The translations under genes were made by a program, and so were the position numbers. 64,000 nucleotides of DNA from Metallyticus violacea (Eukaryota; Arthropoda; Insecta; Mantodea; Metallyticidae), in assembly GCA_030762175.1 (NCBI GenBank), contig CM060831.1, positions 65,760,001 to 65,824,000 of the forward strand, in the 5' to 3' direction. Numbering within the stretch: the stretch's first letter is position 1; the number at the start of each line of letters is the position of its first letter. A model generated the notes under the pieces. It saw nothing but the letters and a program-made list of their open reading frames with translations. It was not told the origin of the DNA and did not search any database. Positions 14,007-24,934 of this stretch are shown one piece after another.

Positions 14007-14962
14007 CTGCATATGAATTTAATAAGTGATAGAAAAGGACAAGTTAGTTTTCCTTATTTTCAGTACTTTGAGCTGCATATCATATCAACTTTATATGCAC
14101 AACTTAATAATATTTATACAACACACCACAGCCTACATGAGCAGTGGATATGTCCGCAATACTACACACTCTCTTCACTGTAGCGAATAAAACATAGTTC
14201 AGGCAGCTCGTAGTCTTAGAGAGCTAAACTACTAAAAAAGAACAAGAATTTTACTTTATTTATTATACTGAAGTTACTCAACGGATTGATATGATATGAT
14301 TGATATTAAAGCAAATTTTCGGAGTAAAAGTAAAATTGCCAAGTCTGGCTTTTAAATAAAATATCTGTTCCCTATGAAAGAACCTTACGTTATTCTGGAA
14401 CGCTTCACGATATATCCAGCGCAGATATTTTTGTTCCATGCTTGTTCGAATTTCACTTCTATCCGTTTTAAAAAAACCAATGTAATTATTTTCCGAACTC
14501 CACTTTTATCAGCATATGAATCCACTATTAATAACTTCCGATAAAACAATTGCCTTTCAACTGTTGCTTTGTCTTCCCCTTTCAACTGTTTGTTTTTTAA
14601 CTACTTAAATGGTTTGTTGAATGATTAGAATTACGAGCCCTGCAACGAGCGTAATGTCTACGTACATATTCAACATGCATTACGATATTTTATCAATAAA
14701 ATAACTATTGATAATTTATTGTTTAAATTGGGTTAATGTGAACGTTGTAGTTTATAATATATTGTTTACAGATTTACAAAAAGTTTATGATATAGTTGCA
14801 CGCATTAAACTTTCGGAACATTTCAAAATATTTAATCAAAGCAACACAAAAATTCTAGGCCAAAAATTAAAAAAAAACAAAATAGATTGTCACCAGAATT
14901 CCATGTTACCAAAGGCTAGACTAGCGTAACGGATGCCTATTTTCAACAGTGTTCAATAAGTA

Positions 14963-14986
14963 TCTTTATATATATATATATATATA
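14963..14986. repeat. (TA)n flanking the SINE2 insertion, left side
   Basis: About eleven TA units abutting the reverse SINE2 tail. Confidence 0.9.
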
Positions 14987-15325
14987 GAATGGTGTTTAAC
15001 GCCCGTTTTTACTACCGGGGCACCACAAGCGGTGAACACTGATGACACATGAGATGAAATGACATAACAGGAAAGGATTTCTGGGACGCTGATGACCTGA
15101 GATGTTAAAGAGCGTCCTTAAATAAAACGAATAAAAAAAAAAAGGAAAGAATTTATTTTTAAGGTAGGAAACGTTCCAGGCCTAATTTTAACTTGCCATT
15201 TGCCAGTTATGAAGACTGAGGAAAACGTGGAAAAAACCCAGTCAGGGAGGACGGTACTGGCGGGATTCGAACCCCAGACCTTCCGCTCAAGAGTCCGCGC
15301 CTTAACGACCTCGGCCATCCGTGGC
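14987..15325 (-). mobile_element. SINE2 copy A (tRNA-derived, reverse), interrupted
   Basis: Reading on the minus strand, the head at 15325-15235 has GGCCGAGGTCGTTAAGGCG and a B box GGTTCGAATCC, resembling a Ser/Leu-type tRNA. The body includes TCAGTCTTCATAACTGGCAA. The 3' end at 15060-14988 carries the family tail AAAAACGGGCGTTAAACA. It is interrupted at 15081-15142 by a truncated SINE1 with its own target duplications. Flanking TA repeats on both sides suggest insertion into (TA)n. Confidence 0.85.
15081..15142 (+). mobile_element. 5'-truncated SINE1 inserted in SINE2
   Basis: Only the SINE1 3' end is present (GGGACGCTGATGACCTGAG, GTTAAAGAGCGTCC, poly-A). It is flanked by AGGAAAGGATTT (15069-15080) and AGGAAAGAATTT (15143-15154), a 12-bp target duplication with one mismatch. 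Confidence 0.85.
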
Positions 15326-15326
15326 A

Positions 15327-15356
15327 GTTATATATATATATATATATATATATATA
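15327..15356. repeat. (TA)n flanking the SINE2 insertion, right side
   Basis: About fifteen TA units between the SINE2 head and the LINE reverse-transcriptase relic. Confidence 0.9.
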
Positions 15357-15677
15357 AGTCAAGGTTGAAGATAGGGTGTTTACACTTTGCAATTTGCAGA
15401 TGATCAAATAATAAAGCCTGAAGAATATGATCTAGAATACATAAGTAGAAAGCTCATTGCAGAAGATGAAAAGGGAGCCTAAAAGTTTAATTATGAAAAA
15501 TCAAATTATATGGTAATAGAAGGAGAAAAACTAAATCTAATTATTGAAAATAAGAGAGTGATTACATGTTTGACAAATATAAATATTTAGGGGTTATAAT
15601 TACTATTGATGGAAAAACGATAAAGGAGTTAGAAAACTCATAAAGAAAGGAAAAATTGGAATATCTCTATATATTCC

Positions 15678-15701
15678 ATATATATATATATATATATATA
15701 A
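15678..15701. repeat. (TA)n inside the LINE relic
   Basis: About twelve TA units interrupting the C-terminal half of the LINE relic. Confidence 0.9.
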
Positions 15702-16150
15702 ACTCTTAATTCTATATTATGGGATAAACGATTAATAAAGAAATAAAACATAAAACATTTAAATCGATTATTTAGAAGTACAGTTTTATATAGTGCAGAA
15801 ACTTGGTAACTTAAAAATGCCTACAAAATGATACAATAAAAATGGAAATTAAAAATAATATTGTGGAGGATATTTTAACAACACAATTGATATGCAAATG
15901 AGTGAAGCAAAATTAACAAGAATGATACATACATGGATTTCATTTAGAAGACGGAAATGAGGAAGGCCACTGACAACGTGGATAAAGGACATCCAAGAAG
16001 AAATAGAATAGATACACCTAAAAGAAGAACAATGCCTGGAACCGAAAGGAATGGTTTTTAGAAGTTCATGCCATTTATAGATAATTGTATAAATGTGAAC
16101 AATTTTGTAATAGGCTGTCAGAAGATGTTAATACATTGTAAAACTGACTA

Positions 16151-16152
<2 letters not shown>

Positions 16153-16201
<49 letters not shown>
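16153..16201. repeat. (AAT)n tail of the LINE
   Basis: About 16 perfect AAT units at the presumed LINE 3' end. Confidence 0.93.
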
Positions 16202-16964
16202 TTCATTTTGAAATTCGGTCATAAACATTGAAGCAGTCCCTGGCTCCTCACCAATTACAGAGTAATTGAAATAATTAATATTTGTAATTTTAAATCAACG
16301 ATTCTATGATTTCTAACAGGTATGTTGTATTTTCTGTATATAGGAAACTTCGATGACAAAATTCATGAATGTAGAATTAACATAGTGTTGTGTTTAAGAC
16401 TGCGCATAATGTCTATAATGTGTAATTTTAGTAATATTTAAGAGATAACATGTAATGTTATAGCAAAGTAAGGAAAAACTCACGTCTTTCTCCAAACACT
16501 AGTCCGTTCAGAAATGTGACGAGCAAAGGGTTGGCCTGATGCGCTGGTATCCCTGGAGTGTCTCATATCGTCTGACAGCATCGCAAATTACGAGCACAAA
16601 GACTCTCTAAACCCTCGGCTAATCCATAGATCATATGAGCATCTGCCAACTCCGTATTGAACACTTCATTTTACTGTAGCGGGAACGAAGTCCGTAAACA
16701 CAAAGAACTGACACTACTTGCTCGATGCTAAGTTAAGCAATGAAGTGAATAGCATAACATGCGGATTACGTGTATAGAAATGCCACAGCAACGGTGAATC
16801 TAGGAACTAAGAGTAACCACAGCACCCCACCCTATTTAACCACAGGTAAAAACGAATGTTTATCTACTGTATGTATTAAGCAACTGTTGCGTTGTGGAGT
16901 TATTGCCACAGGACAACTATGCTGGCATTCTAGTTTGAATGTCACACCGTGTAAATGGAGTTGT

Positions 16965-17090
16965 ATACAAAGGGATCTAACAAGGAAAAAAAGCATTTCC
17001 AGACCCATGTTCATATAAAATATTTGCACCCTCTACGAGTATATGCAAGAAATGTTCCCCTACATTTTTGAGACATCTTTTCGTTATAAT
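16965..17090 (+). repeat. 3' tail of mariner-type family T2, copy 1
   Basis: Shares GGGATCTAACAAGGAAAAAA, GACCCATGTTCATAT and ATATGCAAGAAATGTT with 23455-23560, in the same order and strand. At 23.2 kb these sequences follow a transposase C-terminus, so this is probably an isolated 3' end of the same family. Confidence 0.6.
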
Positions 17091-18819
17091 ATATATATAT
17101 GCTGTACAATGCAGGTCCGGCAGTAGCTTACAGTCATGTCTTCTACCTTAGATGAACAGCACAATTGGTTGGAAATATAGGGATATTTGTGTTATTATTT
17201 AAGTATTTTATCTAGCTTTGCTTTTACAGTTTTAGTCATTTATATGTAAGTGTGTGGCTATGGTGTGTGTGTTGTTTACCAACATCTCTGTAGAGAGAAA
17301 CCAAATTTGGAACAGTGAGTTGGAAAAAATAGGATATCTTGAGTTTTATTGCCATAGCAAAATTAGTTGTAAGTTTTCAAAACATAGCTATACCTGTGTT
17401 TTATATTTCAGCACTCCCTTAATGTACATCATTATGGTTATGTTCACTATAAAATAAACTGTGTTTATAAAGCAAATTATATGCATAATTGCGACGCAGC
17501 TATAGAACAACAGAGCCCACAAGAATTTTGTATTGTTTCATGAACAACAAATATGACATCTATGTTCCAATTTTGCAGTTGCAACGTGCTGAATTACTAA
17601 GAATGAAATTCAATTTGGCATCGACAGAAATTCCACGCAGATGATTTTCAATTTTGCTATTGGGGATAATCAATAGAGAAGGTGTTTCATATAATTACAA
17701 TCTGGAATGTAATACAGAATTGTGGACATACGTTCTAGCGCTGACATTGTGGCTACGCGGTAAGCCAGTGATTCTTTTGTCTATTAGTTTGGATAAGATT
17801 CAGTCCAGAGACACTTCAGGCAATTTTCGATAGCATTTTGTGACAATCTGAAAGACTTGGTTCCAGGATTTCATACATCTCTTTATAACTACGGTATAGT
17901 AAAAAAATCATATGCTTTCTTAGACTAAAACATTTCGTTCCTACGAAAAAATTACATACCCTAAAAATTCCGAGTACCTAAACAGCTTCCTATAATGAGA
18001 ACGTATTAAAAATTAAAACTGCACCGGTTTTAAGACTTTATGGATCTTCTCACCTTAGTTAAAAATCTGAATAAAAGTGGTGTGAGAAGAGGAAATGCAA
18101 GTAAAAGAAGCTGCTAAGGATATTAAACGGTAATGATAAAAATGTAAGTAAAATGAACTTTTTAAAACAAAAATAATATAAATATTTGGCATTAATACTA
18201 CGTTTTAAAGAATACGTTTAAGCTCAGTAACAGCTGAGTTAGTTCAGAGTGCAAACGTTTATCAGTCAACTATCTGCAGAATTTAAGTCGAAAGTGAGGG
18301 AGGCAGAGAAGAGAAAATAGAAGCAAAGCAATACACTTATCGATACACAAGATTTAGACTGAAATTATTTTGAAATCTTTCACATAATGAAGGATCTCTT
18401 TTAAATCATTTTGTTCTACTTTTCTATTGTAGCATGAAAATAAATTGTATTACTTGCTAGGAACGTCTGATGCCTATTTAATTTTGCAATAATGATTAAC
18501 TTTTGTAACCTTACAAGTAAATGTTGTTAAGCAATACCCAAACTCGTTTCAATCTCTATCCTTATACTAAAATTTAAGAGTAATTTATTTTAATTGAATT
18601 ACAATAAAATATTATACAACATTAATGTGATTTTATATGAATTATTACTTTTTCACATAAGCTGTGTTAGCTAAGGTTTAGAATCAGAATGAGCCTATCT
18701 ATGAAACCGAGTCATAACTACTCGATGGTTTCCAGTCAATCTCTGCAACGATGTAAACCTTAGACATTTCCAGGATACAGACACTTTGTTGGCTGAGATT
18801 CACGACTATGGTCGTGCAG

Positions 18820-18893
18820 GGCACGCTAGCTTAGGTGGTAAGAACATTGGCACGACAAGTGGAAAATCCACGGTTTGAGTCCCGGCCGTGAAT
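18820..18893 (+). repeat. tRNA-like sequence (SINE head or tRNA relic)
   Basis: TAGCTTAGGTGG at 18829 fits the A-box consensus TRGYNNARNNGG exactly. GGTTTGAGTCC at 18874 fits the B box with one mismatch. Spacing of about 45 bp is right for a tRNA, but the outer stems do not pair well, so this is a relic or a third SINE head, not a functional tRNA. Confidence 0.5.
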
Positions 18894-19694
18894 TCGAACT
18901 TTTTCTATTAAACATTTGATTCCGAATAATTCTTAAATGTCTAATTATGCAAAAAGAGTCTTTTTTATATCTATAACTTTTCTATATGAAATAAAGTATT
19001 AAAAATCTGGCGTCTATTACGAATTAGTATTTTATGATATTCAGTGAACATTTCTACAATTACTAGTGCTTAAATATACATAGCTGAATTTTAATATATT
19101 TATTTTAAAGATAGCTCATTTCGTTATATTGTAGCAACAGCTATTAAATAAAAGCTGACATTGTTGTATTAACATTAATTTATTCCATCATTTTGTAGTG
19201 CTAAATAATAATAAAAACTGTGTATAGTAGCTAAATCATTATGTACACAATCATAAAGTAAGCTAACGTCGTATAGTTAGACAACATTCTAGTTGGAACA
19301 AGCAACTATTACACTATGGACGAAAATTCGCATACTATTAACGATATCTATTGTATTTAATTGTATTTTCATTTACATATAGGTTTATGTAAATTACTTT
19401 GTTTAGGTTTTTGAGTAATTAGCGCCTAAAGGTATTGTTTTCAAACCTGGCTTTCAACCCAGGCTAACTGGGAGATGCTATTTTATTCAAAAAATGAACA
19501 TAGATTTTCTTTAATGAAAACAGTTTATTTATATTTAAATGTATTTAAAAAAAATTTAGGGTGTACACTTTTGGTACAGAATTTTAAATGTGACAGTGTA
19601 TCTAAATAACTAAATTATTAAAAGTAATTCGGTTTCAAGCTTAATGTTTGAAATAAACTCAAATTACGTTTTCTCGCATTTAAACATTTTAATA

Positions 19695-20564
19695 CAGAGT
19701 CATCGTTTAGACGCGTGGCGGGCTTAACGGGGATTTGCTTGGCACCGGGTGTTTACGGCGAGTTGGATATTCATAGCCCCTTAAATTCAACAGAATATAT
19801 TTCTACAGCAAATCAAACATCAAGTTTTTGGATATACAATGGCATTTCGTGAGCAAGATTGGATTTATCTGCACTCCAGTATCTATTGATTTGTGTGATT
19901 ACATGGCCATGTAATAAATTCATGTTTCGTCCGGAAAAAAGAATTAAACGCGGATCAATAGAGCGAACATTAACATTATCCATTTATTTATCATATGATT
20001 GCATTCCTGAACTAAGTTATCTTATAGGGTTTTAATTTTAAAAATTTAGTGGCATTCCAAGCAGAGATTTGCGAAATTCTTGATTCCTGTGCAAGCTTCC
20101 TCAGAGATATCTTTGAACTTTTTCCAACTTTATTCCGATGTCATGGAGTTTTTACTCTATAAGAATAAGGAACTTTACTTTCGGTTTCTTATCAAGAACA
20201 GATCCACCGTCTGTGGTGCCTCAGTAGTAAAAATGGGCGTTAAACACTACTCAAAAAAAAAAAATCCCGTTTATCTAAATCTATTCGCAAGATTATGAAC
20301 CATTTCTCTGTAAGAAACACGTACAGCAGGAAATCCGTCTACAAATCGCCGTCTCACCTCTCTACATGAGTTTGTTGTCAAATAGGAACCATATATGAAG
20401 ATTCTCTGTGCTAAAATATACGGATTTTTTCACTTTATAACAGCACTGCATAATATAAGTGAAATACGTGGTCTCACAAAGTTCAACTTCTGTACGATAC
20501 AAAGACTAGGAAAAGGGCAGGAAAATCCCCGTTAAGCCGGCCACGCATCCAAATGAAGGCTCTG
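19695..20564 (-). mobile_element. Mariner/Tc1-like element, family T1 copy 1 (dead, with both inverted repeats)
   Basis: An 870-bp element between TA dinucleotides at 19693-19694 and 20565-20566. The ends are about 43-bp inverted repeats beginning CAGAG and sharing GGCTTAACGGGGATTT, with about six mismatches. The interior on the minus strand retains fragments of the transposase helix-turn-helix (SLRKLAQESRIS) and the region before the second catalytic Asp (matching copy 2 at AATAGATACTGGAGTGCAGA). Stops interrupt every frame. A SINE2 tail fragment lies inside at 20209-20268. It cannot make an active transposase. Confidence 0.75.
20209..20268 (+). mobile_element. SINE2 3' tail fragment
   Basis: Contains GCCTCAGTAGTAAAAATGGG and GCGTTAAACACTACTC followed by poly-A, the same 3' end as the SINE2 copies at 24.9 and 28.26 kb. 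It lies inside the mariner-like relic. Confidence 0.7.
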
Positions 20565-21024
20565 TATTTTCATTGATTAAAATACTAATGACCGCAGTTG
20601 TAGACAAAAGACTCATAACTGGTACATAATAAAGAGAGTGATATACTAGTTTTACACACTGTTTGCAGATATTTTTACAATAATTTGTAGAATTTAAAGG
20701 TATGTTATAAATTTAAAAATAATTTAAATACAATACTTTTTCTAATGAATATCCAAAAAGAATTAAGAAAGCTTTTCGCAGTTCGTTTCATTTTGTCACT
20801 TTTCCCATAAACTTGGATTTGAGCAACACTTTTATAATTAGTTAAATTAATAAACATATTTAATAAATTTAACTTCGTTTATTGTATAACCTGCAGCATA
20901 TGGTACAAGTAAATAGACTTTTGGACAAAAACTTCAGTAGTGCCTCTCATTTATTTAAAGGCTAGAAACTTTTTGAATAAGCCTCGTAAAATTTGGTTTT
21001 GCTATTAAAGCTTGTAGTACTTAC

Positions 21025-21225
21025 CAAGACCGGGTTCGCCGCCTCCGCTCTGACCACCGCCTCCTCCTGCGTTCTTGATGTCATCGTCGTAACTGTGCTG
21101 CCGCGTAACGCGAGACATCCTGCGGGTCCTGCCCTGGCGGCGTCGCCAAGCCTCTGGGTCGTCCGCTCCGCCATCTTCAGGCCCAAGGTTCACAGTAACG
21201 ACAGGCTGTTGAGCAACTCTCTCAT
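21025..21225 (-). CDS. Rim: Rim-like active-zone scaffold, exon D (basic QHSYDDD region)
   Basis: 201-bp exon, phase 1 on both sides. The acceptor is GCTACAG|ATGAG and the donor CTTG|GTAAG. The frame joins exon C through an Asp codon and exon E through a Gly codon. The encoded segment has VVTVNLGPEDGG, then an arginine-rich run (WRRRQGRTRRMSRVTRQHS), the acidic YDDD, and a Gly/Ser tail (GGGGGQSGGG). RRMS and RQHS again look like basophilic-kinase sites. Overlapping open frames on the plus strand and in the next minus frame are shadows extended by the neighbouring TA repeat at 21287-21340, which lies in the upstream intron about 60 bp from the acceptor. Confidence 0.75.
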
Positions 21226-21283
21226 CTGTAGCAGAGAATATAAACCAATGTGGCTTAACTTGCTGAATCAGTCCGGAAGTCAC

Positions 21284-21286
<3 letters not shown>

Positions 21287-21340
<54 letters not shown>
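21287..21340. repeat. (TA)n microsatellite
   Basis: About 27 TA units with one AA interruption, about 60 bp upstream (in transcript order) of the exon D acceptor. Confidence 0.95.
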
Positions 21341-21341
<1 letters not shown>

Positions 21342-21429
21342 TTGTCAGCGCAGACCAAAAAACCAGAAAAAAAATGAATTCCCGGTAGCACGATATTTAG
21401 TGCCATCGCACGCTTGACAGTTTTGAATG

Positions 21430-21840
21430 AGACGATACTTCAGGACATAGATGCGAGAAATTCTGTCCACATATTTTACTATTCGACGATAAGTGAAAGA
21501 TTCATCGTTTGAAACCCTTTAATAATCTCGTACTTTTCCTGAATTATCAATCTCCTATCTGAAATTTTTATGGAATGGTTTGCTTTTCTCAACTGACTAA
21601 AGCAAAGACATTCTGAAACTAAGTGCTGCAAATCAACCACCAGTAATTCTTCTTTTGATGATTGTATAATGGGATGCGTTTGGAATTACCTTTTTATAAC
21701 GTAATTATGAATGCCTTCTTTGGTAGTAAAAAAGACCAGCTAGTGATTTTCCATTACCACAGGCAGTCTGAATGCTTTAGCAGTAAACTATGTGGACAGG
21801 AACACAACTTTTTCGTATCTATGTCCTGAAGTCATCGATG
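21430..21840. mobile_element. Inverted-repeat element (possible MITE)
   Basis: Arms of about 50 bp at 21430-21484 and 21776-21838 are inverted copies sharing ACTTCAGGACATAGAT and TGTCCACAT, separated by about 290 bp. Clear target duplications were not found. Family unknown. Confidence 0.5.
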
Positions 21841-22119
21841 GTTATATCGATGAAAGAGACTTGAGTTCTGGAAAGTGTCTCAAATATAGCTCAAACTTCT
21901 GGTTAAAAAAAAAAAGGCTGTTAACATTAATTTACTGTTGAATTATTTTCTGAATATTTACTTGTTCTTGACAGAAGCATGCAAATCTTTGTGCTGACGC
22001 AAATCTTTGTACTGTACAGGAGTTGAACATTGTGACTACGTGTTTCAGTATTAATGTGTTGGCGCTGTTATAATACTGTTACAATCTTCATGCATGATTC
22101 TTAAAGACAATAAACTCAT

Positions 22120-22701
22120 TTAGAGAAGTGAGACGGCTATTTATAGACAGATTCTCTGGTGTTCATTATGAACAGATTTATGGAAACGGGTGTGTTCTTG
22201 ATAAGAAATTGAAAATAAAACGTCCCGTTCTTACAGAGGAAAAACTCGATGATATAGGAGAAAAGTCAAAACGAAATCCAAAGAAATCTCTGAGAAAGCT
22301 TGTACAGGTATCAGGAATTTCGCAAATCTGGCTTGGAATGCCGCTAAACTTTTAAAATGACCCTTTTGGATAGTTGTAGTTCAGGAATTGCATTAAAGCG
22401 ATAAAGTGACTGGAGTTCTGCAATTGGATGTTTGACAATGTTAATTAACACGCGTTTAATTAATTTTTTATGAATGAAGCATGGTTTTATTTACATGAAC
22501 ATGTAGCGACACAAAACAATAGATACTGGAGTGCAGAACAACCCGATCTTGTATGACCAAAACTTGGTGTATGGTACCTGTAGAAATCTATGCGCTTGAA
22601 CTTAAGGGGCTATGAATATCCGACTTTGCAGGCAAACAGCATGCTTCCCGGTGCCAAGTAAATTCCCGTTAAGCCGGCCAAGTGTACAAACGAGGGTTCT
22701 G
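22120..22701 (+). pseudogene. Mariner/Tc1-like transposase relic, family T1 copy 2
   Basis: 22128-22355 encodes KRPVLTEEKLDDIGEKSK and KKSLRKLVQVSGIS, the N-terminal helix-turn-helix of a widespread insect mariner-type transposase. After a deletion and a stop, 22470-22600 encodes EAWFYLHEHV and NNRYWSAEQP, the region around the second catalytic Asp. The 3' inverted repeat (TTAAGCCGGCC ... TTCTG) ends at 22701 before TA. The 5' inverted repeat was not found. It shares its order of segments with copy 1 at 19.7 kb but lies on the opposite strand. Confidence 0.75.
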
Positions 22702-23219
22702 TATATTTCCTTCAATGAACATACACTGCTGGCCTATAAAATTGTAGCACATTGTGCATGTCCATATTAAACATACTGAACATATGTTCGTTTTTTCGTT
22801 CGAATGTTTGACGAAATCGCAGAGATCCTTCACGTCTGTGAGTTCGTCCGATACGATCCTCTGATCTCATATTCGTTTCGATAAGGCATCGTTAAAACGA
22901 GCGCTAATTTTTCGGAATGACTCCGGGTAAGTCACAATTCTACCTTGATCAATTTCAAACATCTGCTGAGTATTTCTATCGTTCCTTCTGAGAAAACGTG
23001 AGATCCGTTTAACGTGTCTCTTATGGGCGTTGCAAATTTAATGGCTACCTGTGTTTTGTGAAAATGGTTTTGAGAAAGTGTGGCAGAATCGGTCCCTGAG
23101 TTAATTACTGTCGCGAAGTGGAGGCAATAATTGATAATTACATCAAGAATCAACTACGGCGAGATATCGAGGCCGACAATTCCTAATTGGCATTCAATTA
23201 GCATTGGACCTCTACCGCT

Positions 23220-23560
23220 CCTGTGAGCCATCAACGAACCGCCTCAACTCATATGATCTACGGATTAAACTCTGAAGAATGTGCTCGTATTCTCCAAGGC
23301 TGTGACACAATACGAGATATTCTAGGGATACATCAGCGCATCAGGGAATCCATACGGCGGCGGGCTGATGTCCTCCGTGCTAACAGAGGACATTTTAAAC
23401 ACTTCATATGACTTCTGTTTTTTAACATTCTGCTATGTGGTACAGACATAGAAAAGGGGCTCTAACAAGGAAATAAAGCAATTCCCGACCATGTTCATAT
23501 TACATTTTTATTTTGTATATGCAAGAAATGTTTCCCCAAAGTTTTACATACCTTTTTGCT
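23220..23560 (+). pseudogene. Mariner-type transposase C-terminus, family T2 copy 2
   Basis: An open frame ending IRESIRRRADVLRANRGHFK-HFI resembles the C-terminus of insect mariner-type transposases (R-x-x-A-C-x-x-A-x-G-G-H-F-E-H-L). The stop is followed by a 3' tail shared with 16965-17090. Upstream sequence (22.8-23.2 kb) is too degraded to assign. No terminal repeats were identified. Confidence 0.55.
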
Positions 23561-23845
23561 ATACTCTGTATACGAACTTAGTGTGGTTTAGTAAAGTTAA
23601 GTCATCATAATAAAATGCGCAATAATACTCATTAATGCAGATAATAAAAACTTACAAAAACCCTTTTATGCAAGGATATAAACGGATTATTGTTTTAAAA
23701 TATCTTTACATAAAGACAGATCATTAGATATTTTGAAACCACTATAATTAACATCTTTCCAATAACATAGCCGATATATGTGTATTATATATATATATAA
23801 TATAAAAGAAAAATAACAATAAAGTAACACTATTAACAATGTAAC

Positions 23846-23983
23846 AAATTAACAGTAATGATAATAGTAGAAAAGGATAAAACACTAGGGAAAAGTCACA
23901 CTTGAGATCGCTATATTTCGAAATCAAGTGTGACTTTTTCTTAGTGTTTTATCCTTTTCTACCATTATAATTACTGTTAATTT
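23846..23983. repeat. Foldback (long hairpin)
   Basis: 59-bp arms (23846-23904 and 23925-23983) are inverted copies with about four mismatches around a 20-bp loop. Both arms carry AGAAAAGGATAAAACACTA or its complement. TA-rich sequence flanks both sides (about 23770 and 24030), so the foldback may extend imperfectly. Confidence 0.85.
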
Positions 23984-24667
23984 ATATATATAAATGATAT
24001 AATATATTATATATAATATTATATATATAGGCTTTACACAGTTTTAGTTGTATTTGCAATAAGAGTCAGACAGGGCACGGCCGGGTTATTCTTTACAAAG
24101 ATTTTATCCCTTGTACTTGTTGGCTTTGCACTCTGTCTCTCATCAAGGAAGGATCCTAAGAGAAGTGGGAGGAGCCATAATATACAGGCAGCCTAGTGAC
24201 TGCCTTTGCTTGCGCTAACCCACAAAATACAACTTTCCACATATTTATCTTATGCTTAGGAGTTTGAGAACACAGTATATACAATAGATGTTCTTGCTTC
24301 TAAAATTGCATTATGATTTGGCTATAGTTCTCAGTGAATCCATTGAATGTCGCTTTATCACTGAAGCTAAACTGCATTTTGCAAACTTCTGTAAATGTGG
24401 TAATTACGGATTCGTTAATTAAAACTTTAACCTTAATGCAAATGCAAGCTTTCTTTTCAAAATATATATGAAATTCCCGTATTTGATACTTAAATAAAAG
24501 ATATTGAATTAAGGTGGGTACATTTTTTTTTTTAATCTGGTCTTCGGTTTCGATTGTTTATTGGTGGTTTCTCAAGCATTTTTAAGTATTATTCTCCTAA
24601 CTTACTAATTTATATTTAATTGAGAAAGTATAATACGGTTTTTGACTTATAGCCTTTATGATATAAA

Positions 24668-24934
24668 CAGGTTAAGGAGCTGGCGCGGACTCGTGAGTGG
24701 GAAGTTTGGGGTTTGAATCCCGCCAGGACCGTCCATCCCGACTGGGTTTTTTTTTCCAGGTTTTCCTCAGTCCTCATAACTGGCAAATGCCGGAGAGGTA
24801 CTCTAAACTTAGGCCTTAAAAATGTCCTTTCCCAATTTATCATTTCATCTCATGTATTCATCAGTACCCACTGCCTGTGTGGCCTCAGTAGTAAAAACGG
24901 GCGTTAAATACTACTCAAAAAAAAAAAAAAAAAG
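24668..24934 (+). mobile_element. SINE2 copy B
   Basis: The head is partly degraded at its start (TTAAGGAGCTGGCGCGGACT). The B box is GGTTTGAATCC. The body has TCCTCATAACTGGCAAATG and CTTAGGCCTTAA, and the 3' end is GCCTCAGTAGTAAAAACGGG plus GCGTTAAATACTACTC and poly-A. It shows the length of the short form, about 265 bp. Confidence 0.85.

Larger units (their letters stand above)
14740..16201 (+). pseudogene. LINE (non-LTR retrotransposon) reverse transcriptase relic, split by SINEs
   Basis: Before the split, 14745-14930 encodes LFTDLQKVYDIVARIKL, the motif A region of LINE reverse transcriptases (family pattern F-D-L-x-K-A-Y-D-x-V). After it, 15381-15407 encodes YTLQFADDQ, the catalytic F-A-D-D motif. 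Later come YKYLGV, a STVLYSAETW-like segment and a TTWIKDIQEEIE-like segment near 15975-16010, all typical of the C-terminal half. Stops and frameshifts are frequent. The element ends in an (AAT)n tail at 16153-16201, as expected for a LINE 3' end. The interruption at about 14963-15356 falls between motif B and F-A-D-D. The clade is uncertain. Confidence 0.75.
14007..21024 (-). other. Intron D-E of the Rim-like gene
   Basis: About 7 kb. It contains the LINE/SINE2/SINE1 nest (14.7-16.2 kb), a repeat tail at about 16.97-17.09 kb, a tRNA-like relic at 18.8 kb and a mariner-like relic at 19.7-20.6 kb. Nothing is recognised at 17.1-18.8 kb or 20.6-21.0 kb. Confidence 0.65.

Noticed and set aside
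15118..15407. Overlapping open frames with Tyr-Ile repeats
   Set aside because: They translate SINE2 and flanking TA repeats.
20993..21388. 131-codon plus-strand open frame over exon D
   Set aside because: Shadow of the GC-rich exon on the other strand, extended by the TA repeat as Tyr-Ile runs.
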